A stretch of 22,788 bases of DNA from an uncultured Blautia sp. (GTDB taxonomy: Bacteria > Bacillota > Clostridia > Lachnospirales > Lachnospiraceae): NCBI GenBank assembly GCA_958367245.1, contig CATXEA010000039.1, positions 1 through 22,788 on the forward strand, written 5' to 3'. Positions within the stretch are counted from its first letter, which is position 1. Each line of letters opens with the position of its first letter. The notes beneath the pieces were generated by a model. The model saw only the letters and a list, made by a program, of their open reading frames with translations. It did no database searches and was not told the origin of the DNA. Below are positions 7,034-14,655 of this stretch, piece by piece. Position numbers and translations under genes: made by a program.

Positions 7034-8464
7034 TCACAAACATTCTCCATTCGAGCGGATTACTTCCTTATACCAGAAGAAAGATTTCTTCCTGCTTCTT
7101 TTCAGAGTTCCTTTTCCTTCGTTATCCTTGTCCACATAGATGAAGCCGTAACGCTTCTTCATTTCTCCTGTTGTAAAGGACACGCAGTCTATGCATCCCC
7201 AGGGGGTATATCCCATTAAGTCTACTCCGTCCAGAAGAACTGCTTTCTTCATTTCCTCAATGTGAGCACGAAGATAAGCAATCCTGTAATCATCGTCTAT
7301 ACTTCCATCCGGATTAACACGGTCAACTGCGCCAAAACCATTTTCTACAATAAACAGAGGTTTCTGGTATCTTTCATATAACAGATTTAGCGCATACCTT
7401 AACCCGACAGGATCAATCTGCCATCCCCAGTCACTTTTCTTTACAAAAGGATTGCTTACGCTTCCCGGATATCCATCCAGACCGTTTCCCTCTGCTACAA
7501 CATCTGCTTTCACCGCGTTTGTCATATAGTAACTGAAGCCTACAAAATCCACCTTTCCCTGACTTAGTATAGACTCATCTTCCGGTTCCATCTGAATATG
7601 AAAGTTTTTCCGCTCCCATTCACGTAAAATATAAGTCGGATACTCCCCTCTCACATGAACGTCTCCGAAAAGATATCGGTCATGCATTGCTTCCACGGAA
7701 TACATCATATCGTCAGGATGACAGGAATACGGATAAATCGGAACGCAGGCAACCATGCAGCCGATCTGCATATCCGGATTTATTTCATGTCCTCTTTTTA
7801 CCACAAGAGAGCTTGCCACCAGTTCGTGATGAACCGTCTGATACATACACTCTTCCGGATTGGACTCGTCCTTAAAAATCACTCCGGAACAGGTGTAACC
7901 AAACAGCGGATATTTATAGTTCTTCTGATTATTAATTTCATTAAAGGTCATCCAGTATTTAACCTTGTCCCTGTACCGCTCCATAACTGTCACAGCATAT
8001 TTCACAAAAAAATCAATCAATTTTCTGTTTTTCCATCCGCCGTACTCTTTCACAAGATGGTAGGGCATTTCGAAATGAGAAAGTGTCACAACCGGTTCAA
8101 TGTTATATTTCAGGAGTTCGTCAAAAAGATTATCATAAAACTGAAGCCCTGCCTCATTTGGAGTTTCCTCATCGCCCATTGGGAAAATTCTAGTCCAGGC
8201 AATCGAAGTACGGAAACATTTGAAGCCCATTTCTGCAAACATTTTTATATCTTCTTTATAGTGATGATAGAAATCAACCGCTTCATGGTTGGGATAATAC
8301 TGTCCCGGTATAACCCCGTCTGTGATCACACGATCCACTCCGTGCGCCCCTCCTGTGAGAACGTCTACAATGCTGATTCCTTTTCCATCTTCATTCCATC
8401 CGCCTTCTACCTGATGGGCGGCAACAGCGCCGCCCCACAGAAATTTATCCGGTAATCTGTCCAT
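7034..8464 (-). CDS. bglA: 6-phospho-beta-glucosidase, GH1 family
   Basis: It hydrolyses 6-phospho-beta-glucosides delivered by the PTS, giving glucose-6-phosphate and an aglycone or sugar. Length 476 residues is normal for GH1. The N-terminal signature FLWGGAVAAHQVEGGW lies at 8-23. The acid/base Glu176 is in TFNEINN and the nucleophile Glu374 is in FIVENGFGA. The loop with Ser429, Lys436/Lys437 and Tyr439 (SFTTGEMKKRYGF) matches the phosphate-binding loop of the phospho-type enzymes. Start ATG 8462-8464 has AGGAGG 5 bases upstream. It follows the PTS gene by 9 bases in the same transcript. The exact sugar (cellobiose, arbutin, salicin) cannot be told from sequence. Confidence 0.93.
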   Translation of the reverse strand: MDRLPDKFLWGGAVAAHQVEGGWNEDGKGISIVDVLTGGAHGVDRVITDGVIPGQYYPNHEAVDFYHHYKEDIKMFAEMGFKCFRTSIAWTRIFPMGDEETPNEAGLQFYDNLFDELLKYNIEPVVTLSHFEMPYHLVKEYGGWKNRKLIDFFVKYAVTVMERYRDKVKYWMTFNEINNQKNYKYPLFGYTCSGVIFKDESNPEECMYQTVHHELVASSLVVKRGHEINPDMQIGCMVACVPIYPYSCHPDDMMYSVEAMHDRYLFGDVHVRGEYPTYILREWERKNFHIQMEPEDESILSQGKVDFVGFSYYMTNAVKADVVAEGNGLDGYPGSVSNPFVKKSDWGWQIDPVGLRYALNLLYERYQKPLFIVENGFGAVDRVNPDGSIDDDYRIAYLRAHIEEMKKAVLLDGVDLMGYTPWGCIDCVSFTTGEMKKRYGFIYVDKDNEGKGTLKRSRKKSFFWYKEVIRSNGECL

Positions 8465-8473
8465 AGAAACCTC

Positions 8474-10369
8474 CTAACAGTCTGCTGTCATAACCTTTTC
8501 AGAAACTTCCTTGTTTCCGGTATGGATTTCCAGGTTTTTCACAGCATCCATATTTGTTATAATATAAATTACAGTTGTATCGTAGCCTTCTTTTGCAATC
8601 AGCTCTTTGTCAAATTCTACAAGAAGCTGCCCTTTTTTCACAGTATCTCCTGCATTTACATGAGCTTTAAAGCCTTTCCCTTTCAGCTCCACTGTATCAA
8701 TACCGACATGGATAAGCATTTCCAGACCGTTTTCCCCGGTAATCCCTACTGCATGACCTGTGGGAAAGACTGCCTCTGCCGTGCCGTCGAAAGGCGCATA
8801 AACCTTTCCTTCCGAAGGAATAATCCCAATACCGTCTCCCATAGCCTTCGATGAAAATACTTCATCCTTTACCTGAGAAAGAGGAATCGCCTGCCCTTTC
8901 ACCGGACATCCAATCTCCTGTTGTCCTTCTGCTGTTTCACTGTGTGCTTCTTCTTTCTTCTCTGCCGGAATTTTCTCTTTTTCCTGTATCCCGGCAGTTC
9001 CTGTACTTTCCTCCGGAACCTCTTCCTTAAATCCCACGAGCATGGTAAGAATCATACCTAACAGAAAAGATACAAGAATAGAAATCAACAGTCCGATAAA
9101 CTGTGTCATATGACCTGCCTTAAAGTATGCCGGAAGCGTCGCAATACCGGGCATGTTATATCCCCATGATACTGCGTTAAATCCACCTGCAATAGCGCCT
9201 CCCGCTGCTCCTGCAATACAGCCGCAGATCATTGGTTTTTTCAGACGAAGGTTTACACCGTAAATAGCAGGTTCTGTAATGCCAAAGAAACCTGTGATGG
9301 CTGCTGAAAGAGAAACTCCTTTCATATCCTTGTCTCTGGTCTTAAAGAATACTCCCAGCGCAGCTCCTGCCTGTGAGAAGACTGCAGATGCCTGAAGCCC
9401 TGTAAATGTATCATATCCAAGATTTGCATAGTTTCCTACCGTGACCGGAGTAATCCCCCAGTGTACGCCGAAAATAACCAGAACCTCCCAAAAACCGCCG
9501 ACAATCATACCTGCTACAATCGGACTTAAATTATAAAGGAAATTGTATGCGTCTCCAATCGCTCCGCCCACTGTGTTTCCAATCGGACCAAAAGCCAGAA
9601 GTGTCAGGGGAACCATGATCACGATCGTAAACATCGGTGAAAGCAGATTCCTTACGACAATCGGAAGATATTTGTCAAAAAACTTCTGCACATAAGAAGC
9701 GATCCAGATTGCAAGAATAATCGGGATTACAGAAGATGTGTAGCTTAAGAGCTGAACCTTCATTCCCAGAAAATATACCGGTTCCCCTGCGCTTACCATA
9801 TTCATATAATCCGGACATACAAGCGCACATGCAATCACTACCGCCACAAAGGTATTCACATTAAATTTCTTTGATGCAGTCACTGCAATGAGTACCGGCA
9901 AATAGGTAAATGCCGTCCAGGAGATAAAGTTCAAAATCTGATAAGTGCCGCCTGCCGTATCAATTGCGTTTAATGCTACAAAAATCCCCAGAATTCCCTG
10001 AAGGATACCACAGGCCGCAAGCGTGTAAAGAAACGGCGCAAAAATCGCTGAAATCACATCAATAATCCGGCTTACAATACCAACCTTCTGTTTATCTTCG
10101 CCTGTTTGTGAATTGTCAATCGTAACAAGCTCTGTTACAAACTGATAAGCATCCTTTACATGATTCCCGATAACCACCTGATACTGCCCGCCAGCCTGCA
10201 CAGTTGTAATGACACCCGGAATTTTTGCCACTTTTGCAGAATCCACTTTTGACTCATCTTTCAAAATAAAGCGAAGTCTTGTTGCGCAGTGGGTTACATT
10301 TGAAATATTTTCATTCCCGCCTAACTCTTTGACAAGTTCTCTGGCAGTAATCCTATAGTCAATTGCCAT
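8474..10369 (-). CDS. bglP: PTS beta-glucoside transporter, EIIBCA
   Basis: A single-chain phosphotransferase permease that imports and phosphorylates beta-glucosides. The 631 residues are ordered EIIB (1-85, phosphorylated Cys28 in THCATRLRF), EIIC (about 100-447, roughly ten membrane segments, with GITEPAIYG at 363-371), a charged linker (448-505) and EIIA (about 506-631). EIIA holds His539 (FPTGHAVGI) and the phosphorylated His554 (LIHVGIDTVEL). Domain order and length match the BglF/BglP family. It has its own promoter and is followed after 9 bases by the GH1 6-phospho-beta-glucosidase. The neighbouring regulator is of the RpiR type; no BglG/LicT antiterminator gene or RAT-like site was seen. 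Confidence 0.95.
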   Translation of the reverse strand: MAIDYRITARELVKELGGNENISNVTHCATRLRFILKDESKVDSAKVAKIPGVITTVQAGGQYQVVIGNHVKDAYQFVTELVTIDNSQTGEDKQKVGIVSRIIDVISAIFAPFLYTLAACGILQGILGIFVALNAIDTAGGTYQILNFISWTAFTYLPVLIAVTASKKFNVNTFVAVVIACALVCPDYMNMVSAGEPVYFLGMKVQLLSYTSSVIPIILAIWIASYVQKFFDKYLPIVVRNLLSPMFTIVIMVPLTLLAFGPIGNTVGGAIGDAYNFLYNLSPIVAGMIVGGFWEVLVIFGVHWGITPVTVGNYANLGYDTFTGLQASAVFSQAGAALGVFFKTRDKDMKGVSLSAAITGFFGITEPAIYGVNLRLKKPMICGCIAGAAGGAIAGGFNAVSWGYNMPGIATLPAYFKAGHMTQFIGLLISILVSFLLGMILTMLVGFKEEVPEESTGTAGIQEKEKIPAEKKEEAHSETAEGQQEIGCPVKGQAIPLSQVKDEVFSSKAMGDGIGIIPSEGKVYAPFDGTAEAVFPTGHAVGITGENGLEMLIHVGIDTVELKGKGFKAHVNAGDTVKKGQLLVEFDKELIAKEGYDTTVIYIITNMDAVKNLEIHTGNKEVSEKVMTADC

Positions 10370-10434
10370 AATCGTTACCCCTTTCCCATTGGTAAGTTTT
10401 GTCTTATTCAGCTTCCGGTCGCCTGATGCTTCTA

Positions 10435-10462
10435 ATTATACATGGTTTTTTTTCTGTGTACA
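10435..10462 (-). promoter_or_regulatory. Promoter of the beta-glucoside PTS operon
   Basis: TGTACA (10457-10462) is separated by 16 bases from a perfect TATAAT (10435-10440), on the minus strand. The spacer contains a run of eight A. CTGTGTACAG (10454-10463), two CTGT/ACAG arms, overlaps the -35 box and could be an operator. The leader to the start codon is about 60 bases. Confidence 0.65.
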
Positions 10463-10512
10463 GGGCTTTTCCCCGTTCAGACACTCGTATGAAGGATTGA
10501 TATTTGTGACAG

Positions 10513-10545
10513 AAAAAAAACAGGATGTTACCAACAACACCCTGT
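10513..10545 (-). terminator. Terminator of the RpiR regulator gene
   Basis: On the minus strand ACAGGGTGTT (10536-10545) pairs with AACATCCTGT (10520-10529) across a 6-base loop with one G-U pair, ending in a run of eight T. It lies 28 bases past the regulator stop and separates it from the PTS operon. Confidence 0.88.
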
Positions 10546-10573
10546 CTGCCGAAAATCCAGCTTCATATATGCC

Positions 10574-11299
10574 TTAAAGCAGTCTTCTTCCCAACGCTTC
10601 CAGAAGATAAAGCACCGGAACCTGCGTCGTAATATTATATTCCTTTCTCGACATCTGTCTGGATACATAATAAGCCAGATTATAGTCGGACATTTTTGCC
10701 AGAACATTTGCAGAACCGTTCGTAATACTCACTAAACGGCAGTTGTGTTCCATAAATCTGCCTGCAAGGCGTACTGTCTCCTGCGTTTCTCCTGACTCAG
10801 AAAGAGCTACCACTACCGTCTCTTCCATATCCATTACAATGGGATAATAAGGATCCTCAATAAACTGGCTGTACTTTCCCAGATTGGAAAAATATCTTGC
10901 GCCGTATTTCCCCAATATACCGGAAGTTCCTATTCCAATGAAAATGAGCTGTTTCGCTTTCTTTATCACCCCGGCTGCCTCTTTAATCTGCTGTTCATAC
11001 CTCGTAGACGTAGCTGTACGGAAAAAGTTAACAATTTCATCCATAGCAGTATCGGAATCCGGCGCTTTATCTTTTTCCTCCTGATTTTTCAAAAAATTTT
11101 TGAACTGCACACGAAATTCCGCATAACCGTCACATCCTGTCTTTCTGCAAAATCGCAAAATTGTGGAAGTGGATACATGAACCGCATCTGCCAGCTCCCG
11201 TATCGTCATAAACTGAATTTCTCTTTTATGTTCCATGATATAACTGTACACCAGCATTTCCAGATCATTAAATGACTGCAAAATCTCATAACTGAACAT
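10574..11299 (-). CDS. RpiR-family transcriptional regulator
   Basis: A 241-residue regulator with an N-terminal helix-turn-helix (about 31-56, MTIRELADAVHVSTSTILRF) and a C-terminal SIS sugar-phosphate domain (about 105-235, with GIGTSG at 122-127 and SESGETQET at 167-175). Family members sense phosphosugars. Its position directly before the beta-glucoside PTS operon suggests it controls bglP-bglA, probably responding to a phosphorylated sugar. I chose ATG 11297-11299 with GGGGA upstream; a longer frame would run into the glyS terminator hairpin. No separate promoter fits between that terminator and the start, so it may depend on read-through from glyS or on a promoter inside the glyS end. 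Confidence 0.9.
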   Translation of the reverse strand: MFSYEILQSFNDLEMLVYSYIMEHKREIQFMTIRELADAVHVSTSTILRFCRKTGCDGYAEFRVQFKNFLKNQEEKDKAPDSDTAMDEIVNFFRTATSTRYEQQIKEAAGVIKKAKQLIFIGIGTSGILGKYGARYFSNLGKYSQFIEDPYYPIVMDMEETVVVALSESGETQETVRLAGRFMEHNCRLVSITNGSANVLAKMSDYNLAYYVSRQMSRKEYNITTQVPVLYLLEALGRRLL

Positions 11300-11318
11300 A
11301 TATATTTCCCCATCTTTC

Positions 11319-11355
11319 AAAAAAAGCCCGGAACATCCTCTCAAATGTCCCGGGC
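11319..11355 (-). terminator. Terminator of glyS
   Basis: On the minus strand GCCCGGGACAT (11345-11355) pairs with ATGTTCCGGGC (11326-11336) around an 8-base loop with one G-U pair, followed by seven T. It begins 18 bases past the glyS stop and ends 19 bases before the regulator start codon. Confidence 0.92.
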
Positions 11356-11373
11356 ATATCTCTGTCTGATAAA

Positions 11374-12768
11374 TCAGAATGCAAATTTATCTGCAAAATA
11401 TGCATCCAGTTCTTCGATTTTAATACGAACCTGCTCCATTGTGTCACGGTCACGTACTGTAACTGCGCCGTCTGTCTCGGAATCGAAGTCGTAGGTTACG
11501 CAGAACGGAGTACCAATCTCGTCCTGTCTTCTGTATCGTTTACCGATGTTTCCGCGGTCATCAAATTCGCAGTTGTATTTCCTGGATAACTGCTGGAAGA
11601 TTTTCTCTGCGCCTTCATTCAGCTTCTTGGAAAGCGGAAGCACACCAATCTTCACCGGTGCAAGAGCCGGATGGAAGTGAAGAACTGTACGAACGTCATT
11701 CTTCTCTGCATCCAGAACTTCTTCATCGTATGCGCTGCAAAGGAAAGCAAGTACCATACGGTCTGCGCCCAGAGACGGCTCGATTACATATGGGATATAC
11801 TTCTCTTTCTTCTCATCATCAAAATATGTCATATCCTGACCGGATACGTCCTGATGCTGTTTCAGGTCATAGTCTGTTCTGTCAGCAATTCCCCAGAGCT
11901 CGCCCCAACCGAATGGGAAAAGGAACTCTACGTCAGTTGTAGCCTTACTGTAGAAGCAGAGCTCTTCCGGACTGTGGTCACGGTAACGAATCTCATCATC
12001 CTTGATTCCAAGGCTGTGAAGCCAGTCAAGACAGAACTGTTTCCAGTATGCAAACCATTCAAGGTCTGTATCCGGCTCGCAGAAGAATTCAAGCTCCATC
12101 TGCTCGAACTCACGGGTACGGAAAGTAAAGTTTCCAGGTGTAATCTCGTTACGGAAAGATTTACCAATCTGACCGATACCAAATGGAAGTTTCTTACGGG
12201 ATGTTCTCTGTACGTTCTTGAAGTTTACAAAGATACCCTGTGCTGTTTCAGGTCTTAAGTATACTGTATTTTTTGCATCCTCTGTTACACCCTGGAAAGT
12301 TTTGAACATCAGGTTGAACTGACGGATTTCCGTAAAGTCATGTTTGCCGCAGGTCGGACATGGAATCTGGTGTTCTCTGATAAACTCTTCCATCTGCTCT
12401 TTTGACCAGGCATCAACAGAGCCTTCCAGTTCAATGCCTTTCTCTGCGCAGTAATCTTCAATCAGCTTATCTGCACGGAAACGCTCGTGACACTCACGGC
12501 AGTCCATCAGAGGATCTGCAAATCCGCCAAGATGTCCGGATGCCACCCATGTCTGCGGGTTCATTAAAATGGCACAGTCAACGCCTACGTTATAAGGAGA
12601 TTCCTGTATGAATTTCTGCCACCATGCACGTTTCACATTATTTTTCAGCTCAACGCCAAGATTTCCGTAATCCCATGTGTTTGCAAGACCACCGTAGATT
12701 TCGGAACCAGGATAAACGAATCCTCTTGCTTTAGCCAGAGCTACGATTTTTTCCATTGTTTTTTCCAT
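11374..12768 (-). CDS. glyS: Glycyl-tRNA synthetase, class II single-chain type
   Basis: It charges tRNA-Gly with glycine. The 464-residue dimeric bacterial/eukaryotic-type enzyme shows the N-terminal GFVYPGSEIYGGLANTWDYG (16-35), a four-cysteine zinc site (Cys90, Cys93, Cys137, Cys140), LRPETAQGIF (171-180), class II motif 2 around GQIGKSFRNEITP (199-211), and motif 3 EPSLGADRMVLAFL. The ATG at 12766-12768 is chosen because AGGAG lies 7 bases upstream; an ATG five codons earlier overlaps that site. The gene has its own sigma-A promoter and terminator. Its leader is only about 60 bases and shows no T-box. Confidence 0.96.
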   Translation of the reverse strand: MEKTMEKIVALAKARGFVYPGSEIYGGLANTWDYGNLGVELKNNVKRAWWQKFIQESPYNVGVDCAILMNPQTWVASGHLGGFADPLMDCRECHERFRADKLIEDYCAEKGIELEGSVDAWSKEQMEEFIREHQIPCPTCGKHDFTEIRQFNLMFKTFQGVTEDAKNTVYLRPETAQGIFVNFKNVQRTSRKKLPFGIGQIGKSFRNEITPGNFTFRTREFEQMELEFFCEPDTDLEWFAYWKQFCLDWLHSLGIKDDEIRYRDHSPEELCFYSKATTDVEFLFPFGWGELWGIADRTDYDLKQHQDVSGQDMTYFDDEKKEKYIPYVIEPSLGADRMVLAFLCSAYDEEVLDAEKNDVRTVLHFHPALAPVKIGVLPLSKKLNEGAEKIFQQLSRKYNCEFDDRGNIGKRYRRQDEIGTPFCVTYDFDSETDGAVTVRDRDTMEQVRIKIEELDAYFADKFAF

Positions 12769-12835
12769 TATAGTTCTCCTCATTCTTTTCTCTCAATTTA
12801 GAGTGGGAATTTTTCTCCCCGCCTCGAATGTTTCC

Positions 12836-12864
12836 ATTATAACCGCATCCTGTCACTTTTTCAA
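12836..12864 (-). promoter_or_regulatory. Promoter of glyS
   Basis: TTGAAA (12859-12864), 17 bases, then a perfect TATAAT (12836-12841), on the minus strand. This is a near-consensus sigma-A promoter, fitting a constitutive housekeeping gene. Confidence 0.85.
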
Positions 12865-12884
12865 CACTGAAATGGCTCAAAAAC

Positions 12885-12911
12885 AGGGTTTTCAGCGTTT
12901 TCAGGCTGAAA
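12885..12911 (-). terminator. Possible weak terminator after recO
   Basis: On the minus strand TTTCAGC (12905-12911) pairs with GCTGAAA (12890-12896) around an 8-base loop, followed by ACCCTGTTTTT. The stem is short and the T-run is displaced by about six bases. It lies 21 bases after the recO stop, where a terminator would be expected. Confidence 0.35.
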
Positions 12912-12932
12912 CAGGAGACATTTGGCAGTTTC

Positions 12933-13685
12933 TCACACCATCATCTCAAGGATTTCCAGACTTTTAAACCGCCTCTCCGTATTTCGCCCGACATAGGTAT
13001 GTATATGATGTTCCAGTTCGCGAAGAACGTCTTCCTTCACTGTAAAGGTATAAAGCTTCTCAAGGGGCGCGCAGATCATATACTTCATAGTATAAAGGGC
13101 AGTGGCTGATATTCTTCTTCCGTCTGTCACCTGACTAAGACACGCCCTGTCAAGGACGCCGTGATTTTCCTGGGAAAAGAACAGCTCCCCTCCCTCCTCA
13201 ACGGGGCATCCGCAGCAGACGCACTGGAACAGTGACGGAGAAAATCCCTGAACAGCCATCAGGCGCAGTTCAAAAATACAGCGCACCAGACGGTTGTCCA
13301 GCTTCGGATTCAGAAGCGCCTTTATGGTTACATAGAGAAGGTTCATAGCCTCCTTCTCATCCGTTCCCTCCTGACCGAAATAATCCGCCAGCTCCAGAAA
13401 ATAATATCCATAATAGATTCCCGGCTGCTCCAGAGCAAGCTCAACGAAGTGATGAGTGACCGAAACCTGATTGAGATTGTAGCTGCTGCGCCCTTCATAG
13501 AGTGTAAAAGTACCGAATACAAAGGGGTTCGCAGCCGCCAGAAACGGGCTGTTCGGACGCCTTGCCCCTTTGGCAAAAGCAGATATTTTTCCTCTTTCTC
13601 TTGTAAGAAGAACGATTCTCTTATCGTATTCGCCCACAGGCATGGCAGAGAGCACAACTCCCTGCACAACAATCAAGTCACTCAT
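12933..13685 (-). CDS. recO: DNA repair protein RecO
   Basis: RecO loads RecA with RecF/RecR and anneals single-stranded DNA in recombinational repair. The 250-residue protein has the usual layout: an N-terminal OB fold (residues 1-80, VVQGVVLSAMPVGEYDKRI and LLTRERGKISAFAKGARR), a helical middle, and a C-terminal zinc cluster (Cys155, Cys157/158, Cys160, Cys182). ATG 13683-13685 is preceded by AAAGGA at short spacing. It follows era by 37 bases, a common arrangement in Firmicutes, and closes the M16 peptidase-era-recO transcription unit. Confidence 0.95.
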   Translation of the reverse strand: MSDLIVVQGVVLSAMPVGEYDKRIVLLTRERGKISAFAKGARRPNSPFLAAANPFVFGTFTLYEGRSSYNLNQVSVTHHFVELALEQPGIYYGYYFLELADYFGQEGTDEKEAMNLLYVTIKALLNPKLDNRLVRCIFELRLMAVQGFSPSLFQCVCCGCPVEEGGELFFSQENHGVLDRACLSQVTDGRRISATALYTMKYMICAPLEKLYTFTVKEDVLRELEHHIHTYVGRNTERRFKSLEILEMMV

Positions 13686-13722
13686 AATATCCTTTCTCTT
13701 TTAACTCAGGTGAAAGCTCCTG

Positions 13723-14631
13723 TCAGATTTCTTTTTTATCATATCCAAAGTTCTTGATAAGGAAATCGCTGTCTCTCCAGTCTTTTTTCACTTTTACCCA
13801 GAGCTTTAAATTTACTTTGGCTTCCAGCATACGCTCGATTTCAAATCTGGCGTTGCTGCCGATTTTTTTCAACATAGCTCCCTGCTTGCCGATAATAATT
13901 CCTTTATGGGAATCTCTCTCGCAGATAATCGTAGCTTCAATATCTACCAGATTTTTATTTCCCGGACGCCATTTCATAATATCAATAGCAACAGCAATGC
14001 CGTGGGGAATCTCCGCATCCAGTGCATGAAGCGCTTTTTCGCGGATAATCTCCGCAACAATCTGACGCTGAGGCTGATCTGTAATCGTATCTTCATCGTA
14101 AAACATCGGTCCATAAGGCAGATATTTCAGGATACAGTCTATGATATCCTCTGTATTCTGTCCACGAAGCGCGGAACAGGGAATGATTTCCGCGAAGTCA
14201 CAGACCTTGCGGTACGTATCAATGGCAGGAAGAATCTCCTCTCTGCTGACTGTATCAATTTTGTTGATAATCAGAATTACCGGAACTCCTACATTCTGAA
14301 GCTGTTCTGCAATATGACGCTCTCCTGCACCGATGAAAGTGGACGGCTCTACCAGCCACATAATCGCATCCACCTCTTTGAGCGTACGTTCTGCAACCTG
14401 TACCATATACTCTCCAAGCTTATTTTTCGCCTTATGAATTCCAGGTGTGTCAAGGAAGACAATCTGTCCTTCCTCGCAGGTATAAACTGTCTGGATGCGG
14501 TTTCTTGTAGTCTGAGGCTTCTTTGATGTAATGGCGATTTTCTGTCCGATAAGATGATTCATCAGAGTCGATTTCCCCACATTCGGTCTTCCGATAATTG
14601 CAACAAAGCCTGATTTAAATTTTTCGTTCAT
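13723..14631 (-). CDS. era: GTPase Era
   Basis: Era binds 16S rRNA and helps 30S subunit maturation. The 302 residues contain the GTPase motifs G1 GRPNVGKS (14-21), the switch I threonines (41-42), G3 DTPG (61-64) and G4 NKID (123-126), followed by a C-terminal KH RNA-binding domain with the GKQG loop (IIIGKQGAMLKKIG). ATG 14629-14631 has GGAG upstream at about 10 bases. It begins 24 bases after the M16 peptidase stop and precedes recO, so the three are probably co-transcribed. Confidence 0.97.
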   Translation of the reverse strand: MNEKFKSGFVAIIGRPNVGKSTLMNHLIGQKIAITSKKPQTTRNRIQTVYTCEEGQIVFLDTPGIHKAKNKLGEYMVQVAERTLKEVDAIMWLVEPSTFIGAGERHIAEQLQNVGVPVILIINKIDTVSREEILPAIDTYRKVCDFAEIIPCSALRGQNTEDIIDCILKYLPYGPMFYDEDTITDQPQRQIVAEIIREKALHALDAEIPHGIAVAIDIMKWRPGNKNLVDIEATIICERDSHKGIIIGKQGAMLKKIGSNARFEIERMLEAKVNLKLWVKVKKDWRDSDFLIKNFGYDKKEI

Positions 14632-14655
14632 TCAGATTTTTCTCCTCTATTGTAA

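Noticed and set aside
7655..8455. A 266-codon plus-strand open frame opposite bglA
   Set aside because: Antisense shadow of the GH1 gene, whose catalytic motifs are intact.
10370..10573. A BglG/LicT antiterminator site in front of the beta-glucoside PTS gene
   Set aside because: No RAT-like sequence overlapping a terminator was found in the direction of transcription, and the adjacent regulator is RpiR-type.
10389..10577. A 62-codon plus-strand frame in the rpiR-bglP gap
   Set aside because: It covers the PTS promoter and the rpiR terminator on the other strand and has no ribosome binding site or recognisable content.
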